From positions 1-64,000 of the forward strand of contig NZ_JWTB01000023.1 of NCBI RefSeq assembly GCF_000813845.1: a DNA stretch of 64,000 bases. Reading direction: 5' to 3'. A model generated the notes under the pieces. It saw nothing but the letters and a program-made list of their open reading frames with translations. It made no database searches and was not told where the DNA came from. The position numbers were made by a program, and so were the translations under genes. Position 1 is the first letter of the stretch. Each line of letters opens with the position of its first letter. Origin of the DNA: Pseudarthrobacter phenanthrenivorans. Lineage in GTDB: Bacteria > Actinomycetota > Actinomycetes > Actinomycetales > Micrococcaceae. Positions 8,263 to 14,386 of the stretch are shown here, piece after piece.

Positions 8263-8511
8263 TTACGGCGCCGTGTCCTCTTCAAGCACGGCTCCAGAAG
8301 CTATCCGCTCAGCGGTATCGCGGTAGGTCTTCTCTATGTAGTCTTCAAGGTCCTGGACCCCGATGCGCCAGAGTCCGCGGCCACCAATCTGATTCCCGCG
8401 CAAGTCGCCACCGGCCAGGAGGGCCCTCACGGTAGGCGCGTTGACGTTCAATTCCTCCGCGACCTGACTGAAAGTTAGGAAACGGCGTTTGGGCGTGTTC
8501 TCAGTCGTCAC
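8263..8511 (-). CDS. Small helix-turn-helix DNA-binding protein (excisionase/HTH_17 type)
   Basis: 82 residues from GTG 8511; TTG 8517 is possible. Residues 10-55 form a MerR/excisionase-type winged helix: LTFSQVAEELNVNAPTVRAL is the helix-turn-helix and the wing is followed by WRIGVQDLEDYIE. The start lies inside the last codons of the 8501-9304 gene, so the two are one unit. It could regulate that gene or act as an accessory excision factor. The gene near attR is the better candidate for the main excisionase. Confidence 0.68.
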   Translation of the reverse strand: MTTENTPKRRFLTFSQVAEELNVNAPTVRALLAGGDLRGNQIGGRGLWRIGVQDLEDYIEKTYRDTAERIASGAVLEEDTAP

Positions 8512-9304
8512 TTTCAACGGGCTTTCTCAGTCTGTGCACGATGTCTTCAAGCTCTTCGGTGGGTATTTCAGCCAGACCCAGAGCGCCATAAAGAATGGAG
8601 CCGGGGTTCGGCAGTTTGTAACGGTGCAGCATCCCTGTCGGGACCTGGATCTTGTTGGGCAATTCCTCCATGCCCCCATGGATCAGGTAGCGTCCGCCTA
8701 AGCCAAGATCACTCAGTTCCTTATGGAGTGCGACACTGTCCCAGTTGCGTGCCGACTGCCCAATCTTTATCCCTTCAAGGTCAAATTCGTCTGATCTACC
8801 AACAAGCGCAAGAAGTTGGAACTGTGACCACGTCAAAGATTCCGCGGTCCTGATCAGCCAGTGAGAAGCAGTGGCTGTCATTGCTGGGTCGCAGGCAATG
8901 TACGCGTACAAGCTGCCCATGTGGGGAAGCTTGCGCTCTTCCGGATCCCGTTGGGCCGCAAGGAGCACCGCCTCAAAGGTTTCCTGGGCATCGGGCGCGA
9001 ATCCGCCCCGAGGTTCCCAAAAAGAATCGCTTCGAATAGTCATGCCCGCTTCGAGGTTGCGCCGAACAGCCTGTGTCGTGAAGGTAACTACAGCTTCAAC
9101 ACGACGCCGTTCCCTGGCCCCGATTAGCCGAGAAAGGACAGTACGCCCTGCCTCTTCAATTATCGGCCCGACCACTGCCCCCGTAATGGAGCCCTCAACC
9201 CCACCAACAACAGATCCTGCAATGACTCCAGTTAGGGAGCCCAGCAGGTTGCTGGCGGGCCCACTGACGGGATCGGAGGGGGAAGGATTCGCTTCTCGTG
9301 CCAC
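8501..9304 (-). CDS. Glycine-zipper protein of unknown function, possible defence cargo
   Basis: A 267-residue protein starting at GTG 9304. Residues 19-48 are a glycine-rich hydrophobic stretch with GxxxG spacing (LTGVIAGSVVGGVEG, SITGAVVGPII), which suggests membrane insertion or oligomerisation. The remaining 200 residues look soluble and helical; recognisable segments are RDPEERKLPHMGSLYAYIA and ESLTWSQFQLLALVG. I recall this pattern in uncharacterised proteins but know no function. It overlaps the HTH gene downstream and is divergent from the phage gene block, a typical position for lysogeny-expressed cargo. Confidence 0.62.
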   Translation of the reverse strand: MAREANPSPSDPVSGPASNLLGSLTGVIAGSVVGGVEGSITGAVVGPIIEEAGRTVLSRLIGARERRRVEAVVTFTTQAVRRNLEAGMTIRSDSFWEPRGGFAPDAQETFEAVLLAAQRDPEERKLPHMGSLYAYIACDPAMTATASHWLIRTAESLTWSQFQLLALVGRSDEFDLEGIKIGQSARNWDSVALHKELSDLGLGGRYLIHGGMEELPNKIQVPTGMLHRYKLPNPGSILYGALGLAEIPTEELEDIVHRLRKPVESDD

Positions 9305-9408
9305 ATCATCACCCTACAGACCTTCCGTTACTGGAAGCGCCCTCGTATACACGCCGGAAGCCGCGGGACTATCAACACATAGACCTTCCCCGACAAAGGA
9401 GAAACACT

Positions 9409-10032
9409 GTGGCACGATACAACGCCGCCAACACAGACCTCGCGAACCAGGCCGCAACCCTCCGCCAGCGCCTCCGCGAAACCACCGAAGCCGTCCGCAA
9501 CGACCGCAAGCTGACCCCCGAGGGAAAGCTCTCCAAGATTGCCCGGACCTACCTGAACACCAAAAAGTCGATCAACGACCTCAAAGCCGCTGAACTCCAG
9601 GCGCGCACCACCCGCACCAACGACCTGCGCCGGCAACTCTTCGGCAACACAGCCACAGACCCTCAGCACGCCATCTCCTACCGAGACGCGCACGAACGAG
9701 TCTCCAGCCTTGGTGTACGCGACGAAAGCAAAGCGCTGGCACTCTTGGACCGTGCTGAACTCGCAGGTGACCAGATCCTCGTCAAAGCCCTCATCAGCCG
9801 GGCAGTCGAAGCAGGCTGGGTCAACGTCGCCAACAGCTACATCGAAGCTCACCCCTACGAAGGGCAGAAGCTCGAAAAACTCTGGGAGATGCAGCCACCC
9901 ACAGACGACCACGTCACCGGCCTCAAAGAAATCATCATCGAGGCCGGCGCGTTCGCGGTGGACACCCCGGCAGAACTCAGCAGGTTCAACTACGACAGCC
10001 AGATTGAACAGATCGCAGAAGCAAACGTCTAG
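9409..10032 (+). CDS. Phage-type hypothetical protein, first gene of the plus-strand block
   Basis: 207 residues from GTG 9409, chosen because AAAGGAG lies 7 bp upstream; the frame is open back to 9298 without a signal. The first 60 residues are helical and charged (LANQAATLRQRLRETTEAVR), followed by a mixed C-terminal domain rich in acidic residues. No family was recognised. It opens the block containing the HNH and terminase small subunit genes, so a phage origin is likely. The 9305-9408 gap must hold divergent promoters for it and for the 8501-9304 gene. Confidence 0.7.
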   Translation: MARYNAANTDLANQAATLRQRLRETTEAVRNDRKLTPEGKLSKIARTYLNTKKSINDLKAAELQARTTRTNDLRRQLFGNTATDPQHAISYRDAHERVSSLGVRDESKALALLDRAELAGDQILVKALISRAVEAGWVNVANSYIEAHPYEGQKLEKLWEMQPPTDDHVTGLKEIIIEAGAFAVDTPAELSRFNYDSQIEQIAEANV

Positions 10033-10345
10033 CGCATAGGCACCCACATAACGGTTGCCGACGTTACTGGTGGATACGGCCCCTCAGGAGCGCAGGCACC
10101 GACACCATGGCTCCCGGTGTGTCTGTACAACCCCGCCGTCGCCACGCTCTGAGAATTTGGCCAAGTCCTTCACAGCGGTTTCGCCGTGCTTTGGACCATA
10201 TGTGTAGTTGATTTTTATCTCCATGCCTCAACGGTAGGCAGAGCAAAATCGCCCTGTACAGAGGCCCAAATGTTAGCGGCAATTCAAACTAATGAATCAA
10301 TAGCCAGCTAATCATTACCAATCCAATTAGAAGGAAACAGTAGAT
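10033..10345. other. 313-bp stretch between two phage genes, AT-rich at its right end
   Basis: Apart from a doubtful 46-codon frame on the minus strand, this stretch has no gene. From about 10270 to 10335 it is much more AT-rich than its surroundings. It leads into the RBS AGAAGGAAAC before ATG 10346, so it probably holds a promoter for the following plus-strand genes. Confidence 0.5.
10084..10224 (-). CDS. Possible small protein, 46 residues
   Basis: The frame runs from ATG 10224 to TGA 10086-10084. The product begins MEIKINYTYGPKHGETAVKD and has mixed, protein-like composition. There is no spaced ribosome-binding site (GAGG touches the ATG) and no recognised family. It could equally be chance. 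Confidence 0.25.
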   Translation of the reverse strand: MEIKINYTYGPKHGETAVKDLAKFSERGDGGVVQTHREPWCRCLRS

Positions 10346-10753
10346 ATGACTGATATCAATCCTGAATACGCTCTCAATCCACTGCTTGACATCGAAGCGC
10401 AACAGCGTCCCGTGCTCGTGGAGGTAGCCAAGGCCGAAGAAACGCCCCCGACAATGTGGGCAACAGGCGACCTCCCGCCCTTCACAGCCTCTGGCTTAGA
10501 TCCGCAGCTCCTCGCCATGGTCCCCTGGCAGATCCGCCACGCAGCCGCGCTCGAACCCGACCGGGCCAAAGTCCTAGCCATGGTCGAGGACGGCGCCGGC
10601 CTCGAATCCCTGCACACCGAAGAAGAACACGAAGGCCTCCGCAACTACCGCGAACGGGTCAACAACTGGCTCTCCGGTAAGAATCGACCCAAAGACCAGC
10701 CACTTTCCGAGGAAGAGAACAACGACTTCTACGAATCCCTCTACGGAGCATAG
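10346..10753 (+). CDS. Phage-type hypothetical protein, acidic C-terminus
   Basis: 135 residues from ATG 10346, with GAAGGAAAC upstream. Tryptophans and prolines dominate the middle (TMWATGDLPPF, MVPWQIRHAAAL). The C-terminal half is charged and ends in acidic residues. No family was recognised. It lies between the 9409 gene and the HNH gene on the same strand, the position where actinophages keep small genes before the packaging module. Confidence 0.65.
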   Translation: MTDINPEYALNPLLDIEAQQRPVLVEVAKAEETPPTMWATGDLPPFTASGLDPQLLAMVPWQIRHAAALEPDRAKVLAMVEDGAGLESLHTEEEHEGLRNYRERVNNWLSGKNRPKDQPLSEEENNDFYESLYGA

Positions 10754-10765
10754 AGGCCACAAGCC

Positions 10766-10810
10766 GCTTGGGGTGGAGGACGGGTTTAGGACGTACCTCC
10801 ACCCCCAAGC
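10766..10810. repeat. Long inverted repeat ahead of the HNH gene
   Basis: GCTTGGGGTGGAGG (10766-10779) pairs with CCTCCACCCCCAAGC (10796-10810) with a single bulged C, leaving a 16-base loop. It starts 13 bp after the stop of the 10346-10753 gene and ends 22 bp before the HNH start. No T-run follows. It could be an attenuator, an RNA processing site or part of a packaging sequence. Confidence 0.5.
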
Positions 10811-10831
10811 ACACATCGACCAAAGGACAAC

Positions 10832-11158
10832 ATGTCAAGAGCCAAGAAGGTATGCGCCCGACAAGGCTGCCCCACCATCACCACCAACAGGCTGTGCCCA
10901 CAGCACGCACGCGAAGCAGACAAAGCCCGAGGCACGTCAACCCAACGCGGCTACGGAACGCACCACATCAACGCCCGCGCAGCCCTCGCACCACAGGTAG
11001 CAACAGGCACAGTCCCATGCGTGCGCTGCGGCCAGCTCATAGCCGCTGGCGATCCGTGGCATCTAGACCACAACGACCAGCGCACCAGCTACCTCGGGCC
11101 CAGTCACGCGCACTGCAACCTCAGCGCCGCCGGCAAAGCAGCACACCAATACGACTAG
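10832..11158 (+). CDS. HNH endonuclease (phage packaging type)
   Basis: A 108-residue protein from ATG 10832 with RBS AAAGGAC. It has cysteines at 8, 13 and 22 with His25, and a second Cys63/Cys66 pair (CVRCG) that with Cys95 can form the zinc knuckle. The HNH core is WHLDHNDQRTSYLG (His77, Asp79, His80) followed by SHAHCNLSAAG. Small HNH proteins next to the terminase small subunit are common in long-tailed phages, where they assist cos cleavage during packaging. All key residues are present. Confidence 0.87.
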   Translation: MSRAKKVCARQGCPTITTNRLCPQHAREADKARGTSTQRGYGTHHINARAALAPQVATGTVPCVRCGQLIAAGDPWHLDHNDQRTSYLGPSHAHCNLSAAGKAAHQYD

Positions 11159-11264
11159 CCCCCACATGCCAGGGGGTGTCCCGGACCCCAGGCCCCTTCC
11201 GGAACCGCCGGTGAGGTGAAAAGGATGTTTTGCAAGCAGATAGACCCAACAGAAAGGAGCGTTT

Positions 11265-11630
11265 ATGCCTGGTCCGAAGGCAAATCCCGTTAAGCCAAAT
11301 TCCCGGCATCGCAGCCCCAGCGTGCGTTCTGGGCTGATTGAACTACCCGCTGAAGGGTGTTCTCTTCCTATCCCTTCGCTGCCAAAAACACGTAATTGGG
11401 CTCCGGAGGAGAAGAAATTGTGGCGGAATTTATGGAAAAGCCCGCAGGCTAACGAGTGGGACGACTCCTTTATCCCCGCTGTAGCGGCCTACATATGCCA
11501 CGCTGTGGCCGTATACGACGGTATAGCATCAGCATGGCAGGCCCAGGAAATGCGGCACTTAGGCGGGCAGCTAGGGCTTACACCCGCTGGAATGCTGGCC
11601 CTTGGCTGGGTAGTCCGCCATGAGCAGTAG
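11265..11630 (+). CDS. Phage terminase small subunit
   Basis: A 121-residue protein from ATG 11265, with AAAGGAG upstream. The core WAPEEKKLWRNLWKSPQANEW, followed by an amphipathic helix and LGGQLGLTPAGMLALGWVV, fits the actinophage terminase small subunit pattern (paired W..W with SPQA, then LGLTP). The protein recognises phage DNA for packaging and needs the large subunit for cleavage and translocation. No large subunit gene follows; a short unknown protein overlaps its end instead. Confidence 0.78.
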   Translation: MPGPKANPVKPNSRHRSPSVRSGLIELPAEGCSLPIPSLPKTRNWAPEEKKLWRNLWKSPQANEWDDSFIPAVAAYICHAVAVYDGIASAWQAQEMRHLGGQLGLTPAGMLALGWVVRHEQ

Positions 11631-11862
11631 GAGGCAGGCCAGACGTGCCGCGGTGGCGCCGGTGTTCAAAGGCTCTGAGGATCCGAACCGTGTGACGCAG
11701 CAGCTCATCGAAACACCTTGGGGCGAGTTCCACGGCTGGTTCAGGGGCGGCGCGTGTCGGCGCGTAAGAGGGCAGGATGGCCGCATGTACGGCTGGGAGG
11801 ACGCACCCGCTTTATGGGCCTCACTTATTGACCGGACCTTCAGACCGCGCGGACATCGGTAA
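11620..11862 (+). CDS. Small phage-type protein overlapping the terminase gene
   Basis: An 80-residue protein starting at ATG 11620, inside the last codons of the terminase small subunit gene (11-bp overlap). It is basic, with QLIETPWGEFHGWFRGG and GRMYGWEDAPALWASL. The overlap argues that it is translated with the terminase gene. No family was recognised. In an intact phage the terminase large subunit would be expected soon after, but the sequence beyond has no such gene. Confidence 0.58.
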   Translation: MSSRRQARRAAVAPVFKGSEDPNRVTQQLIETPWGEFHGWFRGGACRRVRGQDGRMYGWEDAPALWASLIDRTFRPRGHR

Positions 11863-11998
11863 GTACCCTGGGGCCTATCCCCGCAGCAGGGGCCTCCGAA
11901 ATTTTCCCGCCGGGGAGGCTGAATTAGTTCTGTACGGGATGGGGGGATTTCGGCCCGGCGCCTATGCATCTCATAACTGAATAGCTTCACAACATCGC

Positions 11999-12022
11999 AG
12001 CCCGCTTATGGCGGGCTTTTTT
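11999..12022 (+). terminator. Rho-independent terminator before the tape measure relic
   Basis: AGCCCGC (11999-12005) pairs with GCGGGCT (12011-12017), followed by a run of Ts to 12022. The 136 bp before it (11863-11998) contain no recognisable gene. This is where the structural genes would have been lost. Confidence 0.82.
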
Positions 12023-12047
12023 GTACCCAAAAACAGGAGGTGGGCAT

Positions 12048-12668
12048 ATGGCCCAAAGAAATGTCGCGGTCCGGTTCACGGCCGAAATTCAGGGTTTTAA
12101 GGCCGCCATGGCTGAAGCCGCAGCGGCAACGGAGAAGACCAAGAAGGCGACTGAGGACGCGGGAAAGACCGCCGACACTCATATGGGAAAGCTTGTTCAG
12201 TCTGCCACGCAGAACCGGGATGCGTGGGAGCAGACCGGCGCTGTTGTTGCTGGTTTTGGCGCTGCAACTGTCGCTGGTGTGACTGGTGGCCGGGTGCGGG
12301 ACATTATGGGTTTCGCTGAGGGTGGCATTGTTCCTGGCACTGCGCCGTCTGATCCGACTCAGGACAACGTGTTGGCGATGGTGAATGGTCAGCCGTTGAA
12401 GGTCCGTTCTGGTGAGTGGATTATCAACGAGAAGTCGTCCAGGCGGTATGACGGGGTGTTGGCTGCGATCAATGCTGGGACGTTCCGTGGTTATGCGGAA
12501 GGCGGCAGGGTTGGTGCTGTTCAGGCTGGGGTGAGTGTCGCGGCGCCGGCGTTCCCGTCCTCACTACGCCTAGTAGTGGACGGACACGAGTTCACGGCAT
12601 ATGTGGATGGCCGCGTTGGATCCGGCATGGAGCGGGTCGCAACCGTAGCCAACGGACGCTCCCGCTAG
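12048..12668 (+). pseudogene. Tape measure protein with internal in-frame deletion
   Basis: A frame of 206 codons from ATG 12048, with AGGAGG 7 bp upstream. Residues 1-79 look like the N-terminus of a tape measure protein: VRFTAEIQGFKAAMAEAAAA, a helical linker, then VVAGFGAATVAGV. From about residue 88 it reads like the C-terminal tail of such proteins: FAEGGIVPGTAP, VRSGEWIINEKSS, YAEGGRVG. Intact proteins of this class are many hundreds of residues long, so most of the rod is missing. The junction is near 12282-12312. The frame is open and the RBS is good, so a short protein may be made. Codons are T-rich compared with host genes. Confidence 0.75.
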
Positions 12669-12674
12669 AACAGT

Positions 12675-12715
12675 AGAAAGCCCCGGCTGGTCATTGCGAC
12701 TGGCCGGGGCTTTCT
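12675..12715. terminator. Bidirectional terminator between tape measure relic and lipoprotein
   Basis: AGAAAGCCCCGGC (12675-12687) pairs with GCCGGGGCTTTCT (12703-12715), with an inner GTC/GAC pairing. It lies between two convergent genes and has short T-runs on both strands. Confidence 0.88.
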
Positions 12716-12728
12716 GCAAAATCAACTA

Positions 12729-13349
12729 CTACTTTGCTGGGTATTCCCACTCCCAGCCCAAGGGCATGAATCCCTGCTTGTGGACCAGAACACCCGTTGC
12801 CGTGGGAACATCGACAACTAGCATCCCAGTAGCTTTCTCACCCGGCCCGAGCGCTGAGGGAAACCGTTCCGCGGCAGTGAAGCACGTAAATGCGGGATAG
12901 GTGCTGAGGTCACCGTTGAAGGTGGTGCCGTTATCGGCCACCGCCTTCCAGGCGTAACCCGCAAGCCCAAACTGAGGGTTCACGGAGGCAGCGAGGTCAG
13001 GTGTCGTTTCCATCGAGACGTTGAGGGCTACGAGATGGCCATTATTTGATGGCATGGCGTTTGGATCGGTGCACTTCGGATCGACAGTGATTGAGTTGAT
13101 AACGAAGCTGGCTACCGTCTTGTCCTTATCGGTGACGGAAGCCCCTTCGCCTACCTTCTTGACGATGTTTCCCCGACTGGACTTGGCCCCTGAAGCGGCA
13201 AGGGCCGACGCAGAAGGGCTAGCTGAGGCGGTAGTGGCCGACCCTGTCGCTGGTTCCACCGTCGGCGCAGTGGGCGTGCTCTGCGGCGTACCGCCGCACC
13301 CTGCAAGAAGCAGCGCCGCGACAGGCAGGGTGAGTAGTGCTTTCTTCAA
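12729..13349 (-). CDS. Lipoprotein with DUF4352-like domain
   Basis: A 206-residue protein from ATG 13349. A signal peptide (KKALLTLPVAALLLAGC) ends in a lipobox with Cys18. A Ser/Thr/Pro/Ala-rich spacer reaches to about residue 60. The rest is a beta-sandwich-like domain with NGHLVALNVSMET, a cysteine pair (CTDP and FTCF), ALGPGEKATGMLVVDVP and GWEWEYP, resembling the DUF4352/telokin-like family of cell-surface lipoproteins. It would be anchored to the outer face of the membrane. As a lipoprotein expressed opposite the phage genes it is a candidate surface-exclusion factor, which is inference only. Confidence 0.8.
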   Translation of the reverse strand: MKKALLTLPVAALLLAGCGGTPQSTPTAPTVEPATGSATTASASPSASALAASGAKSSRGNIVKKVGEGASVTDKDKTVASFVINSITVDPKCTDPNAMPSNNGHLVALNVSMETTPDLAASVNPQFGLAGYAWKAVADNGTTFNGDLSTYPAFTCFTAAERFPSALGPGEKATGMLVVDVPTATGVLVHKQGFMPLGWEWEYPAK

Positions 13350-13500
13350 TTGTTGCCCCCCATAGGTGAGATTTGTGCGAGTTCGATTAGCGTAAATGAA
13401 GGGGCCGTCATTCCATCAGCGGGACCTCGAGTCAACAAGTAACAATGGTGTGATTCGCCGTAACGTCGCCAGTGTCAGGGCCCGGCTTTACGGTCTTGGG

Positions 13501-13641
13501 ATGGTGAAGTTTGACCCTGATGGGTTCGCGGCGATGATGGCCCGTATAGAAGCGGAAGAACGCGAGAAGGAACGGCAGCAGCACACGCTGCGCTCGCCGT
13601 ACGAGGACCAGGAACCGGATTACGAGTACATGCCCGGTTAG
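13501..13641 (+). CDS. Small charged protein, unknown
   Basis: 46 residues from ATG 13501 (VKFDPDGFAAMMARIEAEER, then an acidic tail ending DYEYMPG). A longer in-frame start at 13396 would give 81 residues, but neither start has a clear RBS. The helical Glu/Arg-rich core looks protein-like. It ends 3 bp before the HTH gene at 13645, so the two could form one transcript near attR. Confidence 0.42.
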   Translation: MVKFDPDGFAAMMARIEAEEREKERQQHTLRSPYEDQEPDYEYMPG

Positions 13642-13644
13642 CAT

Positions 13645-13950
13645 GTGTCCGTGGAATCCGAAGAAGCTCAGGTCCCAAGCGACCGGCTGCTCACCGTCAG
13701 TGATTTGGCGAAGCTACTGCAAATGAGCCCCGAGGGTGTCCGCGGACTGATGAAGAAGGAGCGATGGCCCCACTCAAAGTACGGCTCCAGAATCCGCTTC
13801 GAGCAGTCCGACGTTGACGCCATACGGGCGATGCACAGAGCAGACGTGTCTTTGAAGGCAAGACCCACGAATATTGGGACGAAGCAATCCCGGCGACGGT
13901 CTGAAAACTTCAACCGGCGGAACGGCCTTACCTGGCCATCAACGGATTAG
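13645..13950 (+). CDS. Excisionase-family DNA-binding protein, candidate recombination directionality factor
   Basis: 101 residues from GTG 13645. Residues 16-60 form an HTH_17/excisionase-type winged helix (LTVSDLAKLLQMSPEGVRGL, then the wing PHSKYGSRIRF and DVDAIRAMH). A basic C-terminal tail follows, rich in Arg, Lys and Asn. It ends 7 bp before the right-hand AGTCCGC repeats and 129 bp before attR. Size, fold and position fit the Xis partner of the integrase at the other end. Confidence 0.75.
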   Translation: MSVESEEAQVPSDRLLTVSDLAKLLQMSPEGVRGLMKKERWPHSKYGSRIRFEQSDVDAIRAMHRADVSLKARPTNIGTKQSRRRSENFNRRNGLTWPSTD

Positions 13951-13957
13951 TGGCCCG

Positions 13958-13975
13958 AGTCCGCGGAAAGTCCGC
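13958..13975 (+). repeat. Paired AGTCCGC repeats, possible integrase arm sites (right)
   Basis: AGTCCGC occurs at 13958-13964 and 13969-13975, with the same 11-bp period and orientation as the left pair (4560-4577). The right pair also forms a CCGCGG/CCGCGG inverted repeat. It lies between the excisionase-like gene and attR. Confidence 0.45.
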
Positions 13976-14079
13976 GGGAGAGGCAAAAAATGCCCGCGCC
14001 TGCCAAACTCACCCAATACGAAAACCGCAGAAAATCAAGGGTCTCAACGTCACCCAACCCCCCGCAAGCAAGCCTGCTT

Positions 14080-14106
14080 AGTTCGAGCTCTACTACGGCG
14101 TCTAGC
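14080..14106 (+). repeat. attR: second copy of the 27-bp direct repeat
   Basis: Identical over 27 bp to the glnA 3' end at 4508-4534 but preceded by unrelated sequence, so it is not part of a gene. It marks the right boundary of the element. Between the excisionase-like gene (ends 13950) and the GNAT gene (ends 14387) there is no gene, only arm repeats, attR and the host terminator. Confidence 0.9.
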
Positions 14107-14139
14107 CTGCGGCCTGCCTGGCAGGACCACTGAAGCAGC

Positions 14140-14175
14140 AAAGGCGGCCACCGGATCATTCCGGTGGCCGCCTTT
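14140..14175. terminator. Displaced host terminator of glnA
   Basis: AAAGGCGGCCACCGG (14140-14154) pairs perfectly with CCGGTGGCCGCCTTT (14161-14175) around a 6-base loop. It lies 34 bp after the TAG within attR, as expected for the original glnA terminator before insertion. It can act in both directions and would also serve the convergent GNAT/glnE transcript. The 211 bp from here to the GNAT stop hold nothing I recognise. Confidence 0.8.
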
Positions 14176-14386
14176 GGCGTTCCGGGGCTGCGGGCCCTTG
14201 GGAACAAAAAGCCTAAGGTGGGGGCCCGCTTCCTGACGTGCTGAGACCGGGAACCGGACCCCCTGACGAATGCCCCCCGAGACGAAGACTCTGTCCAGCC
14301 TTCCCCCCAACAAGGTTGGAGAACACCGCCAATCCACATACTCGGGCAATTGGATGCCAAGCGCAATGCCCGTCCGGCGGGTTACG

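Larger units (their letters stand above)
4508..14106. mobile_element. Integrated phage-derived element in the 3' end of glnA
   Basis: A region of about 9.57 kb bounded by a perfect 27-bp direct repeat (4508-4534 and 14080-14106) covering the last 26 bp of glnA plus one base. It contains an outward-reading integrase next to the left end and an excisionase-like HTH gene next to the right end. Phage genes (HNH, terminase small subunit, tape measure relic, tail hydrolase relic) and unknown cargo lie between. The flanking genes form a conserved glnA-glnE locus. Several element genes use AT-richer codons than the core; this was judged by eye, not computed. No capsid, portal, terminase large subunit, replication or lysis gene was recognised. 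Confidence 0.9.
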
